In this document: piece by piece, positions 1-9,198 of the stretch
Numbering within the stretch: the first letter of the stretch is position 1
How the letters are laid out: the number at the start of each line of letters is the position of its first letter
NCBI GenBank assembly: GCA_026413225.1
Contig: JAPMTP010000076.1
Span: 124,001-188,000, forward strand
Reading direction: 5' to 3'
Length of the DNA stretch: 64,000 nucleotides
Source of the DNA: Otis tarda
Taxonomy: Eukaryota > Chordata > Aves > Otidiformes > Otididae
The notes under the pieces: generated by a model
Told to the model about the DNA's origin: nothing
The model's input: only the letters and a program-made list of their open reading frames with translations
The model's database searches: none
Program-made: the position numbers and the translations under genes

Positions 1-736
1 CCAATTTGTATTTTAAGGGTCTGCAAAAGCAAGCCTCTTCAGTCTGGCCTGTCGCACCTTTCACTGTAATATAATCATTTTCCAGAGGCATCAAAGCTTG
101 ATTCAGAACAGAATAAGTCGCTCCCGTGTCTACTAAAAATTGGATTTCTTTTTGTTCTTCCCCTAACTTTATTTTTACTGAGAGGTCGGCTAGACAATTT
201 TCTTCAGCCACGTGAGCTACCGTTTTCCCTTGATTGTTGCGCCATCTAGCGTTCCTTTGGCGCTCAGGGCACTCGTTCTTCCAGTGTCCGGGCTTTTTAT
301 ATAGCGCACATTGATTCCTACCCAGAGGCGTCAGCCCACGCATTGGTTTAACTTTAAATTTCCGATTTTCATTTTTCTCTTACCACTGCTAGTATTTTCT
401 TCTCGTCTTGCCTGTAACTTTCCTCTCGATTGCTAAATATTCTCCATGCTTCTTCTAATAACCTTTCTAAGGCTCTGTTTTCAGGAGGTCTTAGTTTTGC
501 AATTTGCGCCTAATATCCCCTTGTGAGGGGATATCCGTAGCCCCTGTTTTCTCCTCCGGGCAGCCGGCTTTAGCTGATGAGAAGTGTTGGTGGGCAAATC
601 ATCCAGGGAAGCGAAGAGTCGCAATGCTTCTGCGCCGGCGGGGCCGTTACCAAGAGCGAGTGAAGAGCAGCAAGAGCTTTCCGTGCTGACCCTTTTCAAG
701 TGAGAGTTTGGCCAGACGTTTGCTGTTTTAGTGCTT
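1..736 (-). repeat. Left arm of a large inverted repeat (antisense ERV1 gag/protease head)
   Basis: Position 1 pairs with 1633 and 736 pairs with 897 on the opposite strand. Comparing the arms by eye I find one substitution (near 590) and one single-base length difference in an A/T run (near 495). Bases 1-490 are the antisense copy of the ERV1 gag-remnant/protease region at 1141-1633; bases 491-736 mirror 897-1140. The arm reaches the window edge, so the true palindrome may be longer. A short hairpin (ATATCCCC, 6-nt loop, GGGGATAT) lies at 513-534 and is mirrored at 1099-1120. Confidence 0.95.
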
Positions 737-896
737 TGCTGCTTCTGCGCAGCTTGGACAAAAATCATTGCGGCTTTCGCGGTTCAAGTTGTGCAGCGAA
801 GGCAGAGAGCCTCGTCGTCCGGATCCCCGGAGCTCCGCGGGAAAGAGCGAGACGAGAGCCGCGAGAGCTTCGAGTGCGGCCAGCTCGTGTGTGGCG
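737..896. other. Spacer between the inverted-repeat arms
   Basis: About 155-160 bp of unique, GC-rich sequence separates the arms. It contains many CG dinucleotides and a purine-rich GAGCGAGACGAGAGCC segment. The open frames crossing it are incidental. I recognise no gene, tRNA or LTR end here. It would be the loop of a fold-back structure if the palindrome is real. Confidence 0.7.
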
Positions 897-910
897 AAGC
901 ACTAAAACAG

Positions 911-1060
911 CAAACGTCTGGCCAAACTCTCACTTGAAAAGGGTCAGCACGGAAAGCTCTTGCTGCTCTTCACTCGCTCTTGGTAACGGCCCCGCCGGCG
1001 CAGAAGCATTGCGACTCTTCGCTTCCCTGGATGATTTGCCCACCAGCACTTCTCATCAGC
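911..1060 (+). repeat. Highly diverged 191-bp-satellite-like unit inside the palindrome
   Basis: The stretch carries, in satellite order, a block like CAAACGTCTGGCC (satellite: GAACGTCGGACGATT), then GTCAGCACGGAAAGCTC, then CTTGCTGCTCTTCAC (satellite: CTTGCTGCTCCTCAC), then a TTCCCTGG and CCACCAGCAC tail. It is mirrored in the left arm at about 573-722. Similarity is clear over roughly 90 bp and weak afterwards. If right, ERV1 lies in ancient satellite on both sides, because satellite also follows its 3' LTR at 7621. Confidence 0.5.
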
Positions 1061-1142
1061 TAAAGCCGGCTGCCCGGAGGAGAAAACAGGGGCTACGGAT
1101 ATCCCCTCACAAGGGGATATTAGGCGCAAATTGCAAAAACTA

Positions 1143-1390
1143 AGACCTCCTGAAAACAGAGCCTTAGAAAGGTTATTAGAAGAAGCATGGAGAATATTTA
1201 GCAATCGAGAGGAAAGTTACAGGCAAGACGAGAAGAAAATACTAGCAGTGGTAAGAGAAAAATGAAAATCGGAAATTTAAAGTTAAACCAATGCGTGGGC
1301 TGACGCCTCTGGGTAGGAATCAATGTGCGCTATATAAAAAGCCCGGACACTGGAAGAACGAGTGCCCTGAGCGCCAAAGGAACGCTAGAT
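1143..1390 (+). pseudogene. ERV1 gag remnant: capsid C-terminal helix region and nucleocapsid zinc knuckle
   Basis: From 1143 a frame reads a charged segment beginning RPPENRALERLLEEAW and ending at a stop at 1263-1265; this resembles the capsid C-terminus of gammaretroviral Gag. After a frame change, the ORF starting at 1291 contains one CCHC-like zinc knuckle at residues 12-25. The knuckle is degenerate: the expected second cysteine is tyrosine (CALYKKPGHWKNEC). Matrix, p12-like and most of capsid are absent upstream because the element is truncated at about 1141. Confidence 0.75.
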
Positions 1391-2247
1391 GGCGCAACAA
1401 TCAAGGGAAAACGGTAGCTCACGTGGCTGAAGAAAATTGTCTAGCCGACCTCTCAGTAAAAATAAAGTTAGGGGAAGAACAAAAAGAAATCCAATTTTTA
1501 GTAGACACGGGAGCGACTTATTCTGTTCTGAATCAAGCTTTGATGCCTCTGGAAAATGATTATATTACAGTGAAAGGTGCGACAGGCCAGACTGAAGAGG
1601 CTTGCTTTTGCAGACCCTTAAAATACAAATTGGGGAAGCAAGTGGGGATCCATAAATTTCTGTATATGCCAAATTCTCCAAAGGCCCTTCTTGCTAGGGA
1701 TTTATTAGAACAACTAGAAGCAACAATCAAATTTAAGCAAGGGGAAGTTACTCTGGAGGTAAATGATCACCAATACGTTCAAATTATGAGTCTATCCTTG
1801 GTCAGTACCCCTGCAACAGGAGAAATTGGTGCAAGAATTGTTGACCAAGTATATCCCGGAGTCTGGGCAACCGATATACCGGGACGAGCAAAGAACGCAC
1901 CACCAACAATAGTAAAACTAAAGGAGGGACAGAGTGCCATCAGGATCAAACAATACCCACTGAAAATGGAAGATAGGGAAGGAATTTGTCCCATCATAGA
2001 GCGGTTCATAGAACTAAGACTACTAAAAGAATGTGAGTCAGAATTCAATACACCTGTGCTTCCAGTTAAGAAACCTGATGGGTCCTATAGGATAGTTCAA
2101 GACTTAAGAGCCATCAACAAAATAACAGCGGACCTGTACCCTGTGGTAGCTAACACCTATACCCTATTAACCACGCTAAAACCTGATTTAGCTTGGTTCA
2201 CGGTCCCTAGATTTAAAAGATGCTTTCTTTTGCCTCCCTCTCCATGA
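1291..2247 (+). pseudogene. ERV1 protease and N-terminal part of reverse transcriptase
   Basis: The 318-codon frame begins with the zinc knuckle and runs directly into an aspartic protease with the active-site motif LVDTGA (DTGA at residues 72-75). It then enters the fingers/palm start of RT (PVLPVKKPDGSYRIVQDLR near residues 253-271). No in-frame gag stop separates knuckle and protease. The frame is lost near 2210 by a single-base difference just before the first catalytic aspartate region of RT, giving a nonsense tail and a stop at 2245-2247. RT continues in another frame from 2275. The ATG at 1291 is simply the first in this frame; in the family this region is made as a Gag-Pol fusion. Confidence 0.9.
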
Positions 2248-2274
2248 AGCCAGCCAGAAAATTTTTGCTTTCAC

Positions 2275-4002
2275 ATGGGACAATCCCAAAAGTGGTCGAA
2301 AGACACATGGACGGTGTTGCCGCAGGGGTTTAAAAATAGCCCCACAGTTTTTGGGAATCAGCTAGCAAAGGACTTGGAATCATGGGAACCACCATCAGAA
2401 GAAGGGAAGGTGTTACAATATGTAGACGACCTTCTTATTGCAACCAGAACCAAAGAATCCTGTGTCATTTGGACCGTGAGTCTGTTACATTTCCTAAGAC
2501 TACAGGGATATCGGGTTTCTAAGAAAAAGGCACAGGTGTTGTTACAACCTCAGGTCACGTACCTGGGGTACGAGATCAGTGTCGGACAACAGATCCTAGG
2601 ACAAGCCCGGAAAGAGGCCATATGCCAAACCCCCCGACCACAAACTATAAAGGAACTACGGACATTCTTAGGAATGACGGGGTGGTGCCGACTTTGGATA
2701 TGTGGTTATGGTCTGCTTGTTAAGCCCCTATATTCCCTGATAGCAGCTAACCAAAAGGATCTCCAGTGGGATGCTGAGTCAGATCGAGCCTTCCATCAGC
2801 TGAAGAAAGCCCTGATGTCGGCACCAGCACTGGGACTTCCTGATGTGAGTAAGCCATTTTTTCTATTTTCCCACGAAAAACAAGGAATGGCACTAGGAAT
2901 ATTGGCACAAGATTTGGGACCATACAGATGGGCGGTAGCATACCTCTCCAAACAGCTGGATGCCGCTGCGAAAGGGTGGCCCAGCTGTCTGAGAGCAGTA
3001 GCAGCTGTCATTCTAAACATTCAAGAAGCCCGAAAGTTCACTCTAGGCCAGAAAATGACTGTCCTAGTTTCCCATACTGTATCTGCGGTCCTTGAAGCAA
3101 AAGGAGGGCATTGGCTTTCCCCACAAAGGTTCCTGAAATATCAAGCTATAATGGTTGAACAGGATGATGTTGAAATCGTGACCACAAACATCATCAATCC
3201 GGCCTCATTCCTTGATGGGAACATCGGGGAGCCAGTGAGTCATGACTGCTTGGAAACAATTGAAACCACGTATTCTAGTCAAACGGATCTTAAAGATGTC
3301 CCTATCGATGGAGCCGAACATTGGTTCACCGATGGAAGCAGCTATATGTTAAATGGAAGGCGGCATTCCGAATATGCTGTTACCACTTTCGAAAAGGTGA
3401 TAGAGTCCAGGCCACTATCAGCCGATGTCTCGGCCCAAAAGGCCGAGATCATAGCCCTTACCCGAGCCCTGAAGAGAGCCCAGGGAAGGACTGTAAACAT
3501 TTGGACTGACTCTAAATATGCCTTTGGGGTGATACATGCCCATGGAGCAATATGGAAGGAAAGAGGACGGTTAAATTCTCATGGAAAAACCATCAAACAC
3601 TCAGAAGAGATTTTGAAAATCCTGAATGCAGTCCAACTTCCCGAAAAGGTGGCAATTATGCATATTAAAGCACACCAGAAAGTGAGCACAGAATTGGAAA
3701 GAGGAAATGAGCTGGCAGATAGGGAAGCAAAACAAGCAGCTAGAGAAACAATCAAGGTAGAGGGTGCGCTAATACCTGATGGACAGGTATTTCTAGAAGG
3801 TAAACAAGAATACACAAAGGAAGACGGCAAACTTATTAATGATCTAAAGGGATCATATAATGAGGAAGGGTGGGCCAATTACTACCCCTCACACGGGAGG
3901 GTAGTAATTCCCTCCTACATGATATGGTCAGTAGTCCGAGAAGAACATAGAAAAAGACACTGGGGGGAGGGGCGGGGGGGGCGGGGCAGAAGCCCTATAT
4001 AA
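2275..4002 (+). pseudogene. ERV1 reverse transcriptase C-terminal part and RNase H
   Basis: This 575-codon open frame starts inside RT. It has a VLPQGFKNSP segment (residues 14-23) and the polymerase motif YVDD (residues 49-52), followed by thumb and connection. RNase H follows with all four acidic catalytic positions in conserved context: D353 (FTDGS), E391 (QKAEIIAL), D412 (WTDSKYAF) and D482 (NELADREAK). In the family this enzyme copies genomic RNA into DNA and degrades the RNA strand. The frame ends in a G-rich run at about 3962-3986 (GGGGGGAGGGGCGGGGGGGG) that shifts it into a stop. The N-terminal part of the palm is in the previous frame, so no complete RT can be made. Confidence 0.93.
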
Positions 4003-5020
4003 AGATCTCATCAGGAACATAATAGCGCGAAACTTATACACTACCGTTAGACAAGTAAGTCAACAATGTGATCTTTGTCTCCAGACTAATCCTAAAGTTG
4101 TAAAAGGGCCGAAACTTGAAAAAAATCGGAAAGGGGAATGGTCCGGGACAACATTGGCAGATTGATTTCTCAGAACTCCCTAGAAAAGGGGGTACCGATA
4201 CTTATTAGTACTTACTGATACCTTTTCAGGCTGGCCAGAACCTTCCCCGTGCAGAACTGCTAAAGCCCGGGAAGTAACCAAAATACTGCTCCAGGAAATA
4301 GTACCTAGGTTTGGAGTCCCAGCGGTAATGTCCTCGGATAGAGGACCACATTTTGTGTCCAGAATAGTACAAGAAATTAGCCACCATCTAGGGATAGATT
4401 GGCAATTACATACCTCTTACCGACCACAATCAAGTGGCCAGGTGGAGAAAATGAATCACCTAATCAAACAACAGATTGTCAAGTTGGGTCAGGAAACTAA
4501 TCTAACTTGGCCTCAGTCTTTACCATTAGCTCTTACACAAATACGAACCAGACCAAGAGCAAGAGAAGGGCTTAGTCCATTCGAAATTCTATATGGCCGA
4601 CCCTATGGGGTACAAAAGGGAACACCTTCACAAACTGGTGAAGAAATAATGACCTCCTATATGGTGGCACTAAACAAACAATCAAAAAGAATTGAAAAAC
4701 ATGTAATGGGAACACGTAGTAGGGGTCTGGATGGGCCTGTTCACGATATACAACCAGGGGACTATATATATGTTAAGTCTCTTACAGAAAAAACTCCGGA
4801 ACCACAGTGGACCGGACCTTTTCAAGTCCTCCTCACCACCTACATGGCAATTAAGGTAGAGGGACAGAACTCCTGCATACACCATACTCGGATCAAGAGA
4901 GCCTCTGCAACCTTGTGGAAAGTAACTCCAGACAACAACGAAGACTTGAGACTTAAACTCGTTCGAACGGATAAGGGCAGGAACAATGTGGGTAACAAGT
5001 ATGTGAGCCAAAAGCAGTAG
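4003..5020 (+). pseudogene. ERV1 integrase
   Basis: The zinc-binding region is recognisable out of frame at about 4005-4110, with a CDLC cysteine pair near 4069-4080. The first catalytic aspartate region (about 4150-4240) is split among frames by small indels and stops. From 4328 an open frame of 230 codons carries the second catalytic aspartate (SSDRGPHF) and, exactly 35 residues further, the catalytic glutamate (SSGQVEKMN). It continues to a C-terminal domain with PGDYIYVK and WTGPFQVLLTT. The DD35E spacing and the C-terminal motif are typical of gammaretroviral integrases. The protein would have inserted the provirus; this copy is inactive. Confidence 0.92.
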
Positions 5021-5579
5021 TGAACCGGTGGGACACCACAGCAAAGGATACCGGACAAAGAAACCAGGACCGGCCAGTAACTAATATTGCCCAAATCTGT
5101 CATCAGTGCAGTTTATATCTTATTTGTCATTTTATTATAGGAAATATAAAACCCATTTTAGTAGGTCAGAGAAGGCAATACATTATCTACAGAAGTAGCT
5201 GTACTAATCCTCTAGAACAACTAAATCCTAAAATGACCAATTGTTTAACTGGAATTGTGATTGGGCTTGCAATATTTTCCTGCATCTTACCACTAACTTG
5301 TAATCAAAAGGACACCAAATGGCCGTGGTCTCACACCTACCTTGGGTTTACAGGAAGCATGGGACCACCTTTTAAATGGTCGGGCTTAAACTTGGCCGCT
5401 GTGGTTATGCACGAAATGGAAATGTACTCAGGGCATGAGTGGGGCTGGGACAGAGGCAACAGGGATCCTTAATACTACGGTGCCCCCTGTTGTGATCTTC
5501 TTGATTAGCTTAGGAATTTTATTAATATTAACTATTATGCTGTACCTATGGGTTTGGAGAATGTTTAAGAAAGTAACAC
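5020..5579 (+). pseudogene. ERV1 env remnant, mostly deleted
   Basis: Downstream of pol an ATG at 5233 opens a frame with a hydrophobic leader (IVIGLAIFSCILPL) that looks like an envelope signal peptide, running to a stop at 5470-5472. In a different frame, 5480-5579 encodes a strongly hydrophobic helix (VVIFLISLGILLILTIML) followed by basic residues, as expected for a transmembrane anchor and start of a cytoplasmic tail. The surface subunit, fusion peptide and most of the transmembrane subunit are absent, so a large internal deletion joined the two ends. A minus-strand LTR starting at 5580 interrupts the tail. No functional envelope is possible. Confidence 0.8.
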
Positions 5580-6425
5580 TGTCGTAACTGTGCCCCGATC
5601 ACGACCAGACTACGCAGTCTCTCTCTCACTCCCCCACCCTCCAAGAGAACAGGGGGAGATAATATAAAGAAAAACGGCTCGAGGTTTGACATAAGGACAG
5701 GGAGAAATCCTTAAAGTTACCGTTACGGGCAAAACAGACTCCTCTTGGGGAAAACTATTCATTTATTACTACAAACAGCAAGATAATGAGACAGAGAACA
5801 AGATAACCTCCCTCCACCCCTCCCTCTTCCCAAGCTTAACATTATCTCTACTACCTTCCCCCCCCCGCGTTGCACAGGAAAGGGAAGAGGGAATGGGGAT
5901 GGCGGTCAGTTCATCACACGTTGTTTTACGCCGCTGCTTCATGGTCGGGGGAAGAACTCCTCACATTCCTCCCCTGCCCTGTTGTGGGGTCCCTCCCATA
6001 CATCACAGTCCTTCGTGAAACTGCTCCGGCATGGGTCATCTCTTCCATGGAGTGCAGTCTCTCCAGAATGGCTGTCCCAGCGGGCCCTCCACGGGCCAAT
6101 TCGGGCCCAGTCAGCAGCCTGGCAAGAGGCCAGAGGGTGAGGCCTGCAAGGCCCATGAGGCCTGTGCCTCCCCCTCTGTGCCTCTGCCCTCGCTCAGCTT
6201 CTTCACGTCTTCTCTTCCCTCTTTTTTTTCTTCTGTTTTTCCCCTTCTTAAATATGTTATCGCAGAGGCGTTATCACGGAACATTCTGCTACCAATCAGC
6301 TCAGCTTTGGCCAGCAGCGGGTCCGTCCTAGGCCTGGCCGAATCCACTGAACAAAGGGGAGTGACTTCTAGCAGTTTCCTACAGAAGCTACCACATTAGC
6401 CCCCCGCCCCCCCCCCCCCCAAACA
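5580..6425 (-). mobile_element. Solo LTR, minus strand, inserted in the ERV1 env tail
   Basis: On the minus strand the element starts with TGTTT next to a G-run (complement of the C-run at 6401-6420), has a TATA-like ATATTTAA (complement of 6248-6255) and an AATAAA polyadenylation signal (complement of TTTATT at 5762-5767), and ends ...ACGACA (complement of TGTCGT at 5580). It resembles from memory an abundant bird LTR whose transcribed part ends in the CCGTAACGG-type block mirrored near 5720; I do not assign a family name. The flanking five bases (AACAC at 5575-5579, AAACC at 6426-6430) are only partly alike, so the target duplication is decayed or the right edge is off by a few bases. The plus-strand ORFs here are shadows. 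Confidence 0.75.
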
Positions 6426-6505
6426 AAACCGTGTATGATGCTTCATATCATTCAGGGAAACTGTTTAAGTAAAAGAATTTACTTAGTGTGATAAAAAGGG
6501 GGGAT
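6426..6505 (+). other. ERV1 env tail end and polypurine tract
   Basis: After the nested LTR, ERV1 sequence resumes. A short frame ending in TAA at 6470-6472 may be the rest of the envelope cytoplasmic tail. The polypurine tract AAAAAGGGGGGA at 6493-6504 lies immediately before the TG that opens the 3' LTR. In retroviruses this tract primes plus-strand DNA synthesis, so its position fixes the LTR start. Confidence 0.75.
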
Positions 6506-6576
6506 TGATATAGGGGACCACGTAGAAAGGGGGACAATAAGTTAATCACAACTATATATGTATGCACTTAAAGAAT

Positions 6577-7018
6577 TGCTGTAGTTCAGCCCCAGTCGGG
6601 ACCAGACTACGCAGTCTTTCTCTCACTCCCCACCCCCAAGAGAACAGGGGGAGATTTGGTAAACAAAAGAAAACCAGGAAAAAAACCAAACACGTGGGTT
6701 GAGATTGAACAAAAAGTAAATTTAACAGTAATGACAGAAGAAAACAAAACAGTGATGCAATACAAATACAGTATAATGGCTTACAACAAACCTCCACACT
6801 TAGTTTCTTCCAAGTAGCAGGAGGCTCCCTTCAGCACCCTCCTCGCTTATATACTGAGCATGATGTCAGATGGGATGGAACAGCCCTTTGGCTCATTTGG
6901 GTAAATTAACCCCAGCTGTTAGCTAATTAGTTAACTATCCCAGCCATAGGAGCTACCAGCTGCAGTTCTCCACCCAGCTCAGGTAAATATTAACTCTATC
7001 CTAGCCAGAACCAGGACA
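6577..7018 (-). mobile_element. Solo LTR (avian ERVL-like), minus strand, with perfect 5-bp target duplication
   Basis: On the minus strand it begins TGTCCTGGTTCTGGCTAGG, closely matching the start of a very common bird ERVL-type LTR, and ends in CTACAGCA. The 5 bp on each side are identical: AGAAT at 6572-6576 and AGAAT at 7019-7023. A TATATAAG-type promoter is mirrored near 6847-6854 next to a TGATGTCA (CRE-like) site at 6862-6869. The insertion is inside the ERV1 3' LTR U3 region, so it is younger than ERV1. The family name rests on memory of the ends, not on an alignment. Confidence 0.9.
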
Positions 7019-7512
7019 AGAATATAGTTACAAAACATATTCACGTAACCATATAGCTTAGAGAAACAATTAATGGAGGAGGAAGTCTGTTTTTTTTTCT
7101 TTTCCTGACGAAGGACTCATTTGTAAGGAGTGAGAAACAGTCTCGCATTATCTCAAGGGAGTGATTAGAAAGAACAAGAATTCAAAACCAGGATGGCATG
7201 TGTCACAAATACGTCTATAAACCTCCTTGCTAAAGGAAAACAGATGGTTAACAAGGACATGAATCAGCTCAAGCTGATAAGAACACTGCAAGCTTGCAGG
7301 ATCATTGCATTCTAGGCTAAAGGTGAAAAGTACACCATGAAGAAGACCTACGGCCTTCATCCCAAGGACCACCGAAGACCCCTGCCCACAATTATTGGGA
7401 GAATTTGCGCAAGCGCGAAGGACTGATAAGCTAATTAGCATACGAAGCAAGAGTAGGTGGGTTTAGGTAATGAATATGTCTAGGCGTCAATTGAATATTC
7501 ATTGTTTTATTG

Positions 7513-7519
7513 TATAAAA
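7513..7519 (+). promoter_or_regulatory. TATA box of the ERV1 3' LTR
   Basis: TATAAAA in the context TTGTATAAAAATGGGA, upstream of a short R region. Position relative to the AATAAA signal downstream fits a retroviral promoter. Activity cannot be judged. Confidence 0.75.
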
Positions 7520-7585
7520 ATGGGACGGTTTTCTACCTCGGGCATGCACGCTTGTGGTGGAGCGATCCCCCGTGCATCTGCACGC

Positions 7586-7591
7586 AATAAA
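7586..7591 (+). terminator. Polyadenylation signal of the ERV1 3' LTR
   Basis: AATAAA in the context CACGCAATAAACATACC, 29 bp before the LTR end at 7620. Confidence 0.75.
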
Positions 7592-7620
7592 CATACCTAG
7601 TTTATAACTTCCGAGTTACA

Positions 7621-7916
7621 GAGTCCATTTCCGTATGTCAATAGTAAGTGTCAGAATCCTGGTGATGCAGGAAAGCCGAGAGACCCAATGTTTTTGAGCT
7701 TGTAGATGATGTGGGAAGAGTCGGTGAGGAGCAGCAAGAACTTTCAGAGCAGGCACTTCTGGTGTTGGAGTAATCATCTGATGTTCGGGACTTATAAGAT
7801 TTATTCTCAGAGGGCTGCCAGGTTGACTTGGTGGCAAATGTCAGAGTCCTGTTGGCCTAGGGAAGCCCAGAGCAATCGTCTGACGTTGGGGATAGTCCTA
7901 GTCAGTCCTAGACCAC
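7621..7916 (-). repeat. Diverged 191-bp satellite, minus orientation, directly after ERV1
   Basis: Segments such as GGTGAGGAGCAGCAAGAACTTT, GGCACTTCTGGTGTTGGAG and CAATCGTCTGACGTT correspond to minus-oriented monomers elsewhere in the window but with many substitutions and an internal deletion near 7882. About one and a half monomers. The strand changes near 7917. Confidence 0.7.
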
Positions 7917-9198
7917 CAGGACTCCGACATTTTCCACCATTTCAAGCCGGCAGCCCTGTGAGCAGCTCTTGCTGCTCCTCAACGGTTGTTGACGCCACAT
8001 CTACAACACCACAGACATTGGGGCTCCGGGCTTTCCCTGACGAACAGCGCTTCGACGTTTACCATCAACTGCATAGGAGCACCCTCTAAAAAAAATACCA
8101 TAAAAAATATGAATGTCTGACGATTGCTCCCACACCAAAAGTGCTAGCAACTGAAGCTCTCGCTGCTCCTCACCAGGCGCTAACGCCGCTTCTACAGTAT
8201 CACAGACACTGGGGCTCCGGGCTTTCTCTGACGAACAGCGCTTCGACGTTTATCAACAACTGCACAGGGCCGTCCACTGAAAAAGTACCCTAAAAATCAC
8301 GAATGTCGGACCATTGCTCCCACACCAACCGTGCCAGACACTAAAGCTCTTTCTGCACCTCACCAGCTGTTGATGCCGCATCTACAGCACCACAGACACT
8401 GGGGCTGCGGGCTTTCCCTGACGAACAGCGCTTCGACGTTTACATCAGTCGAACGGAATTTCCCATGAAAACTACCCTAAAAATCATGAACGTCAGATGA
8501 TTGCTCCCACACCAAAAGTGCCAGCAACTAAAGCTCTTGCTGCTCCTCACCCACTCTTAACACCGCATCTTCAGGACCACAGACATTGGGAATCTGGGCA
8601 TTCCCTGATGAAAATGCTTTGACATTTACCATCAATTGCACGGAAGCGCCCTCTGAAAAAATACCCTAAAAATCACGAATGTCGGACGATTGCTCCCACA
8701 CCAAGAGTGCCAGCAACTAAAGCTCTTGCTGCACCTCACTGGCTGCTGACGCCGCATCTACAGTACCACAGACACTGGGACTCCGGGCTTTCACTGATGA
8801 ACAGCACTTCAACGTTTACCAGCAACCGCATAGGAGCACCCACTAAAAAAAATACCATAAAAAATATGAACGTCTGACGATTGCTCCCACACCAAAAGTG
8901 CTAGTAACTAAAGCTCTTGCTGCTCCTCACCAGCCGCTGACGCCGCATCTACAGTACCACAGACACTGGGGCTCCGGGCTTTCTCTGATGAACAGCGCTT
9001 TGACGTTTACCAACAACTGCACGGAAGCGCCCACAGAAAATATATCCTAAAATCACGAAAGTCGGACGATTGCTCCCACACCAAAACTGCTAGCAACTAA
9101 AGCTCTTGCTGCTCCTCACCAGCCGCTGATGCCGCATCTACAGTACCACAGACACTGGGGCTCCAGTGTTTCCCTGACAAACAGTTCTTCGAAATTTA
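7917..9198 (+). repeat. Diverged edge monomers of the 191-bp satellite, plus orientation (about 7)
   Basis: Recurring blocks are CTTGCTGCTCCTCACC, ACAGACACTGGGGCTCCGG, CTGACGAACAGCGCTTCGAC and ACGATTGCTCCCACACC. These monomers carry GAACAGCGC and CATCAACTGCAC, whereas core monomers carry GAACAGGGC and CACCAGCTGCAC, so they form an older edge subfamily. Frames crossing the block are by-products of the repeat. Confidence 0.9.

Larger units (their letters stand above)
897..1633 (+). repeat. Right arm of the inverted repeat, leading into ERV1
   Basis: Reverse complement of 1-736. Its outer part (1141-1633) is the gag remnant and protease start of ERV1 in sense orientation and runs on without interruption into the pol region. 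Its inner part (897-1140) is not retroviral and resembles a diverged unit of the 191-bp satellite. Identity to the left arm is far higher than expected for an element whose body is as decayed as ERV1, so the duplication is much younger than the ERV insertion or is an assembly artefact. Confidence 0.95.
1143..7620 (+). mobile_element. ERV1: decayed gammaretrovirus-like (class I) endogenous retrovirus
   Basis: Gene order is gag remnant, protease, RT, RNase H, integrase, env remnant, polypurine tract, 3' LTR. Class I affinity comes from the YVDD RT motif, the LPQGFKNSP-type segment upstream of it, the DTGA protease motif, the DD35E integrase with SSGQVE, and an integrase C-terminus with WTGPFQVLLTT. 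There is no 5' LTR, primer-binding site or main gag; the head is replaced by the inverted repeat. Coding is broken by frameshifts near 2210, near 3965-3990 and between 4003 and 4327, and env is mostly deleted. Two foreign LTRs (5580-6425 and 6577-7018) are nested in the 3' part. It cannot be autonomous as sequenced. Confidence 0.93.
6506..7620 (+). mobile_element. ERV1 3' LTR, split by a nested solo LTR
   Basis: Begins with TG at 6506 directly after the polypurine tract and ends with CA at 7620 (CCGAGTTACA), after which diverged satellite starts. Removing the nested element and one target copy leaves about 667 bp. The promoter and polyadenylation signals are in the 3' part: TATAAAA at 7513-7519 and AATAAA at 7586-7591, about 70 bp apart, so the R region is short as in gammaretroviruses. 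The LTR partner at the 5' end is not in the window, so divergence dating is not possible here. Confidence 0.85.

Noticed and set aside
481-768. Minus-strand 95-codon and plus-strand 147-codon frames in the palindrome arms
   Set aside because: The same sequence read from both arms; satellite-like and spacer DNA with no domain.
5870-6399. Plus-strand frames of 122-153 codons
   Set aside because: They lie within the minus-strand LTR at 5580-6425, are low-complexity in places, and show no homology.
7148-7450. Minus-strand 100-codon frame
   Set aside because: Lies in the U3 part of the ERV1 3' LTR; no motif.
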